Below, piece by piece: positions 1-10,268 of a stretch of 64,000 nucleotides of DNA; position 1 is the stretch's first letter, and each line of letters opens with the position of its first letter. This stretch comes from Isoetes taiwanensis. Taxonomy: Eukaryota > Streptophyta > Lycopodiopsida > Isoetales > Isoetaceae. The DNA is taken from contig JAJEKV010000010.1 in assembly GCA_021234155.1 (NCBI GenBank), positions 9,774,406 through 9,838,405 of the forward strand, given 5' to 3'. A program made the translations under genes and the position numbers. The notes under the pieces were generated by a model, which saw only the letters and a program-made list of their open reading frames with translations, had not been told where the DNA came from and did no database searches.

Positions 1-1050
1 ATTGGCTAATTTTTGGATTTCTGTCTCGTTAAATTCTGAATTTAATTCTGAAAAAGACCTCTTAAAATTATATCACTTTATTATAAACAATTGAGACACA
101 CACATAAGCAATGTAAGATGTTATGAACATATTGGATGGTTTACTTTTGTCCCATAAATTTCCTTTTTACCTTTTAAGTAGTTAACTATTTGTATAATGC
201 TTGGGATGTACACGACATGACATTGCAACCAAGTTATATATTTCCACACTACACCAAAGCATGGTCCGTAATTTGGTAATTTGAGAAGGATGACCTCATT
301 ATATTTCATGGAGGAGTTCATCTTTAAATGTGGTCAAACCTTCACAGATCATTATCTTCTCACACGAACCATTTATTTTTTCACGAACCATTTATTTTTT
401 CCTTTGTCTTTCTACCATTTATATTTTTGTGTTCAAACCCCTCTCAGACAATTGGTTAAAGGATTAAAGTGTTTACGGTTTCTCGAGCCACTAATACTTA
501 AGGTTTAGAATGTTTCTTTTCCAAGTTTTAAGGTCTAGGGTTTATGGCGTTTAGAGCTTCACATGTCCACACACACACAAATTTGCACTACCGTCGTCGT
601 TTGTTTCATGAACCAATCAATACAATATTTTTTTCCACAAAATTGACAGCATAAAAGGAACCACACTACAAATTTAGGGATTGGTATTGGGATTTGTACG
701 TTCGGATAGGATATATGACTATGTTTTATATCTTTCACGAATGGAGACAATTCCAAGGTTTGGTTTAGGGTTTATAGGTTACAACTTTATCATTATCCGT
801 CTACTCCACTCTCTACCAACTACCCCACTCTCCATTCCATGACTCAATTCTATTATCATGCTTAATTCTTAATGCGTGACCTCCCTAAATCCTTTTACAT
901 CTATTACCACATTATCTTCTTATATTATAAAGTTTTAGCGTATGTCATGAAGCAAACCCTAATTTGGATGGTTGAGATCATCTGATTGCATTCAAAAGCC
1001 GAGATTTATCGGACTTCCTACTACCGTGATTGGCCATGCTCTAATCTCTG
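1..1050. other. AT-rich intergenic DNA, no gene recognised
   Basis: Only short unsupported open frames are present. I saw no domain, no splice-linked exons and no RNA gene. Confidence 0.5.
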
Positions 1051-1056
1051 AAGAGG

Positions 1057-1690
1057 AAAGGGAAAGGAAAAAAAAGAGGAGAAAAGGGCAAAGTGAAAGG
1101 CAAAAAGGCACAGGTAAAAGGGAAAGGAGGAAAAGGGAAAAGGAAAGAGAAAAGAGCATGAAAAAGGGAAAGGAAAAGAAAGAAAAAAAAGACACTGCGA
1201 AAAGGATAAGAGGGAAAGGATGAGGATAGGAGTAAAAGGGAAGTTGAAAAGGGAATGAGGAAAAGGGTAGAGAGGAGGGAAGGGAAAAGGAAAATGAAAA
1301 GAGAAAGGGAAAAGGGAAAAGGGAAAGGTAAAAGAAAGAGGGAGGAGGAGGGAGGGAAAAGGGAAGAGGAAAAAGATGTGGAAAGGAGAAAAAAGAAAGG
1401 GAAAAAGGACAAGATAAAAGGGGAAGAGAAAAAGGGAGGGGAGAAGGGAGGGAAAAAGGGAAAGCGAAAGGAAAAGGAAAAAGGGAGGAGAAAGCGGGGA
1501 AGGGAAGGAAAAAGGGGATAGATAAAATTGAAAGAGGGAATGGGAGAAAAGAGAGGGGAAAAAAAAGGAAGAGGGAAAGTGCGAGGAAAGGGGAAAATGG
1601 AAGGTACGGAAAAAAAGAAAGGGAAAGAACAAAGGAGAACGAAAGGGAAGGAAAAAAGGCACGAAAATAAAGGAAAATAAAAAGAGGGCA
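1057..1690 (+). repeat. Polypurine tract of about 630 bp
   Basis: Almost every base on the plus strand is A or G, built from loose GGGAAAAGG-like units with only scattered pyrimidines. Long open frames in several phases on both strands (Lys/Arg/Glu-rich on plus, Phe/Ser/Leu/Pro-rich on minus) are by-products of this composition. Such tracts can form triplex (H-DNA) structures; that is general knowledge, not shown here. Confidence 0.9.
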
Positions 1691-1699
1691 CTAGAAACA

Positions 1700-3299
1700 A
1701 GGTGCTGCGCACGGAGGGTTGCCCTTCGGTGGCCCGAGAGTGTGTTTTCATATTTCTTGCCGTCGTTTCGTTTCATGGTTCTTGTTGGGTCATTTGATGT
1801 GTTTGGGGTTATTAATGGTTTGAAAGGGGGGTTTTATTTTGTGTTGTTTTGTTTATGAATTGTGCATGGACCAAGCCTATTTCTAGCATGGTGCTAATGA
1901 CTTGAGATTCCTGACATGAGATTTTTATTATTCTTTTTTCCTGCAACTTTATATACTTTGTAGGAAGAGGCGTTATTTGTTGTTTTTATGTTCCAAAGCA
2001 TCAACAACAATTCCACTTGCACAATCTCTAGCTTATAGTTAGAGGGAATGATGCAATACCCTTGCGAATTAAATTTCTAAGCATGTTAAACTAGAATAAT
2101 GAATAGTCTTCAATAACCGCATAACTCTTTGTAAGTTCTATGAAGCCAATAATATTAAATGTAACCCTGGATAAGGAAAAATATTAACTCGCAACTTCAT
2201 ACACTGGCCTGTATTTTCTAGAGTGTAAGTCAGTGTATGTCCTTGTAGAACTCCAAGTTGTATTTTCTAGAATGTAAGTCATTGTATGTCCGTGTAGAAC
2301 TCCAAGTTGTATGCTGCAAATACAACCACATAGAAATAGGAGCTAGAATTTGTACGGCATTACAACTGCTTTCATTGTCTGTTTAAGGTTAGATACCATT
2401 TCTGCAATTAAAGTAAAATCTCGAACCTATCAAATTCGTACCTAGCTCTATATCCTATAATTATTGAGATTACTCTTATGCTAGCCTTCTACAAAAAAAA
2501 TGGAATTTTAATAAACGAAAAATCATAAAGCAATAAGGACATTGTCCAAACACGTAGTCTAACAACACCATAGTTGGATCCACTACATGGTTGCTTCTTG
2601 TTTATAACAAAACAGCAATGTTTGATGATGTTGCAAAAAAAAAAAAAATACTGGACGGGCAAAAGGTTGCCAAAAATCATGGATAGGCATATCGAGCAGT
2701 ATTCACGCAAGTAGCTGGCCAAGCTTCTAATGTTGCTGGTGGATAATACGAGCTTTTGTATTTTGAGTCTGATACATGGTTTTCTTATTTATGGCAGCAA
2801 TGTTTGATGATACAATTAAAAAATTTTATTGGCCGAGCAATTCCTTCTTTACTTTGGACATTGGAGGGTAGTACAGATTTATGTGAGAACACTGCAATGT
2901 TATGCATTTTATATTGACCTTACTTCTTCATGTTTGCTAAAGTATGCTTCCATGATGCTGGAATGTGTTAGTTTTTAAAATAAGTACCAATTGGGGTGAT
3001 AACTACTGTAGTTATTTTCTTATATTCTTTCCCCATATCCATTCCATTCAAGCTGATAAATATGCACAAAGGCCTCATCCTCTGACGAGTTGGCCTAATA
3101 GAAGTGATCACTGGTTATTCTAGCATTGTTTGTTGCTCCTGACCTCAGTGGCTTATCCTAGCCTTAGAATTAGTTGTTGTTCCTGACCTGACCTGTACTT
3201 AAGCTGGTCACATTTAAATGGACCTAGAAAACCTCTGGAAGGGGGTAGTGCAATTGGCACTAAGAAATTTGCTCAATGAGAAGCATTAGAGAAAATTGT
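1700..3299. other. Gene-poor stretch with a small tandem duplication
   Basis: No coding region was recognised. Positions 2212-2309 hold two 49-bp tandem copies (TATTTTCTAG...). A loosely repeated segment containing CAGCAATGTTTGATGAT occurs near 2610 and 2797. Confidence 0.5.
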
Positions 3300-3306
3300 A
3301 TTTTAG

Positions 3307-4380
3307 CAAGAATTTTGTATTCTTGCACTGCGACTCGCATGAAACCAACAAAGCGCGATAGATAGGCTTCTCATTCATCTCAGCAGATTTCTACAATGGT
3401 GGAGAGTGGATAGCCGCACACATGCGAACTACCCAAGAAAAATAAAGGGAAAAACCAATTATATCATTTGGACCCCAAAAACAAATACAATGCTAATAGA
3501 TGAGTGGCTGATGTACTGCCGCCGAAGCTTATCAAGGGATTAAAAACCCAGCCTTTCGGGTTTTCGAGGAAAAACCCTAGTGATAAGCCTTCGCAAGGGG
3601 CTTAGACAAACGTAAGGCATAGAATCGCTTCCAAAAACCCCCGCATGGAGAAGTCAAAACGGATGGCGCTCGCCAACCTGTACCTGCACATCACCAACAC
3701 AACAAACGAGAAACATACCAAAGAATAGCATCACCCAATGGGTGGAAAAAAGCAAAGACCACCGGGTGGAAAAACATGATAAAACAGAACTTGTACAAAA
3801 TATAAAAAACAAAGATGGGGGAGGGTGGGTTCAAAGAGAATAAGGTGCTGGAGAAGAGGAAGCGCCGATGAAACGTCGATGAAGAACTCCGCAATAAGTA
3901 GCAAACGCCCAACCCGAAGAAACGGCCCAAAATGCATGCGCGATGCATGCATGCGACGATGCATGCTCGTCTTGAGCAAAACGATTTCGCCACGCCGAAT
4001 CGACGACATATCTTGCAATCGCGACTTCATGAAACCAACAAAGCGCCAATACCAAAGGACTTCCTTAACAAACTAGGATCAAGGACGAAGGTCACAGGAT
4101 GAAGGCTAAAGGCCGGAAAGGACAGCATGAAAGCAACGCCAAAGTGGCCAAACCAGGCAGGTAGAAGCCCCTCCCCTGCCTGGAAACAAATCAAAGAGAA
4201 TAAGGTACTGCTGAGAGAAGAGGAAGCGCCGATGAAACGTCGATGAAGAACTCCGCAATAAGTAGCAAACGCCCAACCTGAAGAATGGCCCAAAACGCAT
4301 GCGATGCCTGCATGCGACGCATGCAATGCATGCATGCTCGTCTTGAGCAAGAATGGCGATTCGCTACGCGAATCGACGAC
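3307..4380 (+). mobile_element. Hairpin-ended element, copy A
   Basis: A non-coding element flanked by a perfect 7-bp direct repeat ATTTTAG (3300-3306 and 4381-4387), read here as the target duplication. It has two modules. Both begin with a CATGAAACCAACAAAGCGCC-like leader (about 3338 and 4028) and end with GCATGCTCGTCTTGAGCAA followed by a hairpin: the 4340-4380 end contains CGATTCGC-TAC-GCGAATCG. The first module holds structured-looking segments, including a hairpin near 3410-3452 and a GCTTATCA...TGATAAGC stem around TTTCGGGTTTTCGAGG (3527-3588). Copy B at 31.5 kb has the same two-module order. No transposase was seen. The class is unknown. Confidence 0.7.
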
Positions 4381-4387
4381 ATTTTAG

Positions 4388-5500
4388 GTGTGTGACTGTA
4401 ACGTGCATATTATTACATTCGAGATGATCTTTTTCATGACTAGTTAATAGTTGGGAGACAAGGTCATGTTATGGGAACCTGATTGACTCTGTACCGTTTG
4501 TTTCATTGTTGCTCCAATTACTAGGAAACCGATGTTCCAAAAATTATTCAATTGTAAACTGATGTTACCAAGAAGTGTTCAATTGTTCTCGCGGAAACTA
4601 CTTCATCTTGTATGCTGCCAGGTAGGATGTTCCATGCGCCATAACCATTCCAGGATTTTGGACCAAATTTTTCAAGAACTCTTTATGTCCTGCCCTCGTC
4701 GTTTATCTTCACACATTACTGACGATTTCTTACAATGGATGAACCCCCAAAGTCCAGGACCAAATCTAGAAACTTTGGAAGGATTCTTTCCCTCGATACA
4801 ATATCTGTAGTGTTGCTACTTAGTATCAGCAGTCTTAATAACAGCATAAGGTTGCATAGACTTCGGCCAGTACTACTATGAGCAACATTTGTATGACTCT
4901 TCCTTTCTGCTAAATCTTTCAGTAGCTTTGCCCGTCTACTCACACCATTTCCTGCCAGTAAAAGCTGCCCAATAGTTTGATCAGCTAGAAGTCTACTTGC
5001 TAAATACAGTGGCTTCAACCATGCTTCTGTTTCGTTGGGTCCTGATCCACGTATAACAGACAATTCAACCTTACAAAACAGAGCAAGTAGAGGCAAAATC
5101 ACCCCACAACTAGCAAAATAATTAGTGGTTTATATAGTAGCAGGTATTTTCTCATTGAGGATATAAAACATGTCAACTATTGTGTAAAGAACCTCATCCA
5201 CAATAATTGCACAATGGCAAATATGGCTGTAGCTTGTGGAAAATATGATTGCTACTTGTATCACAAGTGAAACTTGCAAAGTAGAGGACATAATAATGCC
5301 ATACAATATGATGGAGAATTTGGCAAATCAGAACACAAGATTTGAGCAACTAGCATTCCTTGATCTTGAGAATAAATTTTCTCATGGAATATCATGATCA
5401 TTTGCATATGTCGCTTGGGGCAAAAGTAAGGGGCAATTTGGTTGTTTTATAGAATCAAAAGATGAAGTTGTAAAACCCAATAAATATAATGTTCAAAGAT
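4388..5500. other. Gene-poor stretch with one unassigned minus-strand open frame
   Basis: The only frame of note is 4716-5102 on the minus strand (128 codons). It has Leu-rich stretches and a Lys/Arg/Glu segment, and I cannot match it to a family. It could be an exon fragment of a decayed gene. The rest shows nothing recognisable. Confidence 0.3.
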
Positions 5501-5539
5501 GCATGTTCCTACTTGGAAATCCTTGAATAGGATAGGAGG

Positions 5540-6290
5540 GTATATTATTGCATTGAAAATAGTGAATTGGACCTGGATGTTGTAGTTGGTACGACCCTTG
5601 TAAGCATGTACTCCAAGTATGGCAGTTTAAGTGATGCAACGTGGTCTTTAAAAGAATGCCCGAGCAGAATGTTGTCTCCTGGAGTACCATGATCTCATCA
5701 TATGCCCAAAATGAGAATGGAAAGGCGACTCTTCAACTATTCAAACAGATGGAATCTCAGTCCATTATTGCAGATAAAATTGCATTTGTGGGTATATTAG
5801 ATGCATGCACCATTCCTGCATACTTCGCAGTGGCTTTGAATCAAATATAGTTGTCAGAACTGCTCTTATTAACATGTACGGACAGTCTGGAAGTCTAGAA
5901 GATGCGAAGATGCTGTTTAACAGGATGTCTGAGAGAGATACAGTGTTATGGAATGCATGCATACAGCCATAATGGAAATGGAAGAAATGCCTTAGAGCTT
6001 TTTAGGCATTTACTAAATCAAAGTCAAGAACCTGATAGAATTACTTATGTTACTATCTTAAAAGCATGCTCAGAACTTACATCTTTAGCAGAAGGAAAAC
6101 ACATCCATGCATATATCATGGATAGTCAGTTTTGCACTGATGCCATTGTTGCTACTGCAGTGGTTAACATGTATGACAAGTGCAAAAGACTTGATGATGC
6201 CCAAAGATAGATTGACAAATCCAGATTTGCAGTCGTGGAATTCCATAATTGCTGCACTGCATGTTCAATTTGTGCAAACCCTGGTGCTTA
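5540..6290 (+). pseudogene. Broken PPR (PLS-type) gene
   Basis: Successive frames read typical plant PPR repeats: VVVGTTLVSMYSKYGSL near 5577, then VVSWSTMISSYAQNENG from about 5668, then VVRTALINMYGQSGSLEDAK near 5850, then RITYVTILKACSELTSLAEG near 6036 and a VVNMYDKCKRLDDAQ repeat. At least three frameshifts or stops separate them: the frame changes near 5640, near 5850 and again near 5955, and a TAG follows the last repeat. No E or DYW end is found, so this is a degenerate internal block of a PPR gene related in style to the intact one at 10.3-12.4 kb. It is not expected to give a working editing factor. Confidence 0.85.
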
Positions 6291-6780
6291 GAATAAGACA
6301 CAACATGCATAAATTTAAAACTCATATCTACGCATTGAAAATAACAATGACCTCAATTTTGTGAGCAAAACCCCACTGCGCTGATATGCCAAAGTCTGCC
6401 TTTAATTATCATAGGTTTGCAGAGCATCTAATTGAATATCTTGCCAGAGAAATAGCTGGTCCTTTTGATCCACGGGGGCTACAGTTGGTTTGGTTTCCTG
6501 ATTAAGTTAGATGTAGGATCTGCAAACAACAAACAACTCAGGGTTTAGAAAAACTGCTAATAAATAGTGAAAGGCAATATGATTTTACCAAGGTTTTGGC
6601 TCTGTCCCCTTCAGATTCCAAAGCGCTTCTATGACAGTAGAGTTTGTGGGTTTTTTTTTTTTTAAAGAAAATAAAAAAAACAAATTGTTGCTTATGCTTG
6701 GCAAAGCGACGAAGCAGTGCAAAAGGATGCCTTTTTCTCAGTCACTTTGGATGCCGGAGTAAAAAGGGTCTCAGATTTAA
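6291..6780. other. No gene recognised
   Basis: AT-rich sequence between the PPR pseudogene and the tandem duplication, with a short poly-T run near 6650. Nothing further was seen. Confidence 0.4.
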
Positions 6781-6789
6781 GCCACTTTG

Positions 6790-7245
6790 GGTCTGCAAAA
6801 AAGCCTGAGATTCTTAAGCAAATCCTTTGCCTACGATTCTTCTGCAAGGGTTGATTTCCATATCTCATATTTCGTCTTGTTTCCAGGGTTTTGCAGTTCC
6901 AACGGGGTCTTTGATTTGGGTCTATATTCAGATTATAAGATCCTATTGTTCCAGAAAGGGACCGCCATAGCCAGTAGAAGAACCAAGTCTTGGACAGTTT
7001 CGGCAAAAAAGTCTGAGATTCTTAAGCAAATCCTTTGCCTACGATTCTTCTGCAAGGGTCAATTTCTGCAAGCGATTCTAACAAGGCATTTCCCATATCT
7101 CACATTTCGTCTTGTTTCCAAGCTTCTGCATTTCCAACAGGGTCTTTGACTTGGGTCTATATTCAGATTATAAGACCCCATTGTTCTAGAAAAGGGCCGC
7201 CATAGCCAATAGAAGCACCAAGTCTTGGACGGCCCTGGACGGCCA
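6790..7245 (+). repeat. Tandem duplication of about 210-240 bp
   Basis: The segment starting CTGAGATTCTTAAGCAAATC at 6805 recurs at 7013 and continues through a shared block ending near CAAGTCTTGGAC (about 6985 and 7225). The second copy has an extra insertion of roughly 25 bp, so the offset grows from 208 to about 240. It is non-coding. Confidence 0.85.
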
Positions 7246-7676
7246 TTATGTTATCCATGTTTTGCTGAATTTTTATTTAATTTTCAAAACAAAAAAAACA
7301 AGATCTCTCATAACACACTACATAATGAATGCATGTCTGCCAATGAATGGGCTGAGCTTTTGCTTACAATTGTGCTCCAAAACTGCCCGCTGAAAAGATT
7401 CTAGAGTATGGATGGATCGCTGAGAAACCTTCCACAGCTGTAATCCGGCACAAATTTGATCGGTTTCTTGAGGCTCTTCTCTTCTTAATCGATTATGGCA
7501 CTGTTATGGGCTCAAAAAAACAATGTGGAATGAAAATAGAAAAGTTCTACGAAAAAAGGCGAATAAATCTACCCGTCCACATTAATTTTGGGCTACTTAT
7601 GACTTGCTGCTATTGTACATCAAGAAGATCTTCTTTTTATAAAACTTTATGGAAACCTCCCTAAGTTAGCACATGT

Positions 7677-7718
7677 GGAAACCTCCCCAACCTTCAAACG
7701 AAAGTTGGGGAGGTTTCC
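7677..7718. repeat. Short perfect hairpin
   Basis: GGAAACCTCCCCAAC (7677-7691) is followed after 12 bp by its exact reverse complement (7704-7718). A related direct copy GGAAACCTCCCTAAG lies just upstream at 7651. It may be a small foldback remnant. Confidence 0.8.
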
Positions 7719-7719
7719 A

Positions 7720-9960
7720 TAGAAGAAAATGGGAGAGGTTTTCAATCCTTAGTCTAACCCAAATCGGGCGAATATAATTTGATCGTGAATAGCCTCAGTT
7801 CTCAATCCCTAAGAATCTGTAGTCCTACTCCACTTTGTCATCTTCATCATGTGCTCCAACTAGCAATATAGCCATCTGTACTTCTCATGAGAAAATCTTG
7901 TCAAACGAAGACATGTTTGACTCCAGGGCACTTTCGTTTTTAAAAGCATACAAGAACAATATTTTTTAACTAAGAACAAGCTTGTTGAAAAGGCATGGGA
8001 GCAAGTAATTTGCAGGCATAGATTTGTGAATACCATAGTTGCTATGGCTGAACTGAAGTGTAAAAAGACCCAAGAAGCGACAGTGGATCCAGCCCAACAT
8101 TGCTTTCCCTTGCATCAGAATTTGTTTCAAGTCTTGATGGCCAATATCAACACTCCCCCTGTATCTGTCTTACGGATTGAGCGGTTCAAATATCAGCGAC
8201 CCACAACACATGTGCGACAATTTAGTGGGCAACACAGGTGCGACAATTTAGTGGCAATAGCTAGTTTAGAGCGGTTTTTGGCATATTTTAGACATGTTTC
8301 AGCATATACTTAAAATATGCCAAAAACTCAAACGCCTAAAGGCAACCCAAAAACAAAAGATCACACATACTTTTTGAGGATATCAAAATTTTTAATGTAA
8401 GCTTGAAACCAGGCAAAAAATGTGGGAAGACTGTGCGTTGATACATAACATAAGCTTACGGTTTTGAAATGCTGGTGCAGAGCTACCCCTTGTTCTTTCC
8501 GATGGAAGCTCCATAGACTGATTGTTCAAACAAGCTTTACAGAACCAATGCCCATGGAAACAATGCTATCTCTACCATATAAAGTGTCCAGGTAAGTCTA
8601 CTTCTGATGCCATAGAATAGACTTGTTTGATGTTTTTGGCTTACGACCTTCCACCAGAAGCGTCGGCATAGCTACGCCAATTTCTGTTCAGCATCTATCC
8701 CTTCTTTGCCCTCCAGATTATCTTCATCAGGCATCTGATCTGATCGAATTACCAGAGTTAACCGAGGCAATCTCTGCTCAAAGACAATAGCATACGGATG
8801 CTGTTAGAATGCAAAAATTTAGGTGACTTTTGGTGAACTCTCCGTTGTGATAGAATGGAGATCATGTTTGGCAGCAGCTTACAGGTATCGGGATGCTCCG
8901 GCTTCAACAGAATTTAATTTCCTATGATTGTGCCTTTTCGGTGGCCGCAAGAAAGAGTCTGAAGACCTGCTGTTAATCTATCTGCTCCAAAGGAAGCATA
9001 GCCAATCCTTGAGAAATACGGTGAATCAACGTAAGAATATCGATACATCTGTATCCTGAATCTATCCAGACCTGTCTCCAAGCAGCACCTACATGCAAAA
9101 AATAGAACTGGCAGATTCAGGATCTCCCTCAAAGATACATCCGTATCCTAAATCCAGGCCTGTCTCCAAGCAGCACCAACATGCAAAAAAAGGATCTCCC
9201 TCAAAACTGCAGAATATGCCCCAAATCAGAATATGCACAATATGCTCCAGAATCAAACCCTATTAGCAATCTATGATCAAATACAAACCAGCCTTGGAGA
9301 TTAGTTGCAGCAAGGAAGTGTTTGAAATGGTACAATTCCCTTCCATCTGGAACGCCAAAATTTAGAAATCGTCCCTCACGAAACTAACTTGAGGACCTGT
9401 GGTAACTCAACAACGCCATATTACATATCCTCCATTGTTGTCAGAGTGTACATAATTTAACATGAGCACTTCCATGTATGGGCACTTGCATTATAACCTT
9501 ACCAAATGATTGATTTGCTTCATCTAAACTTCCACATAATCCCAAATTATGAACAGGGTGATCAGCCAAAACAGCAATGGAATCTAACCCCCCATTGAAC
9601 ATCACAAATTGAATTTTTCCACCACGTTGCAAATCCTGCTGTTTAGTGCATTCATTCACCAAATGGTATGCAATATCCTTAAAGATATGCAGCCCCTGTT
9701 ACTGCATGGTTGTTGCAAGACTTGAGACCTTCATCTGGCCAGGTTGAGTCTCCAAATGATCTGTAGTTGAAGACTGTTTGACAAACTTATTAGTTTGAGA
9801 AAATTCGAAGTGCTCTGTGTTTTGTTGTGTCAAGACGATACGATGCCGCCATAGGTCAATTGAAGTTAAAAATACAGTATGTTCACATCCACAAACTAAA
9901 GAAATCTATCATTAGTCGGAAATTTTGGCCATTGAAATGATGAAAACTGGATTCTGCCTG
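7720..9960. other. Gene-poor stretch downstream of the PPR gene
   Basis: No recognisable gene. A direct repeat of about 75 bp (GATACATC...CTGTCTCCAAGCAGCACC) occurs at about 9041-9130 and 9134-9203. A 73-codon minus-strand frame at 9441-9662 has no family match. Confidence 0.4.
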
Positions 9961-10002
9961 ATACGCTGGCAGCTGTAAGAGGCACCATTTTGTTACCACA
10001 TT

Positions 10003-10215
10003 TCTGCCATCAATCTCTTTATCCTTGCTACATTGTCCACCTGCCAAACATTGACACAAGGGCCACATGGGTGTAGCTGAATAATATGTTCTGCAGTAGA
10101 TCATTGCAAGCTGCGAATAATGGTGGATTTTGGATGCCCCTAACGTAATTGTCCACAGTATAGCATTAAGTTCGAGTTGCATACTGCACATCAGCTCTGG
10201 CTCACCAAGCAGCTT
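10003..10215 (-). pseudogene. Partial tandem copy of the PPR gene 3' part
   Basis: On the minus strand this reads LMCSMQLELNAILWTITLGASKIH and then loses frame. The intact gene next door reads LMCSMQFQPNAVVWTTMLGASKIH at about 10,835-10,910. The match carries on through a block corresponding to the intact gene's segment down to about 10,690, with small indels and a changed frame. The copy lies directly 3' of the gene on the same strand, which suggests an old local duplication of one PPR repeat and part of the E region. Confidence 0.85.
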
Positions 10216-10268
10216 AAACCAACAGGTGGCATCAGAGCTTTCTATTTGTTATGTAGATGAGCTTAAAA

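Noticed and set aside
1021-1776. Long open frames over the polypurine tract, up to 251 codons on the minus strand
   Set aside because: The frames are open in several phases and encode only Phe/Ser/Leu/Pro or Lys/Arg/Glu runs; they follow from composition, not from a gene.
3691-4382. Overlapping minus-strand frames of 60-107 codons in hairpin copy A, also in copy B
   Set aside because: The frames are not conserved between the two copies even where the DNA is, so they are chance frames in a non-coding repeat.
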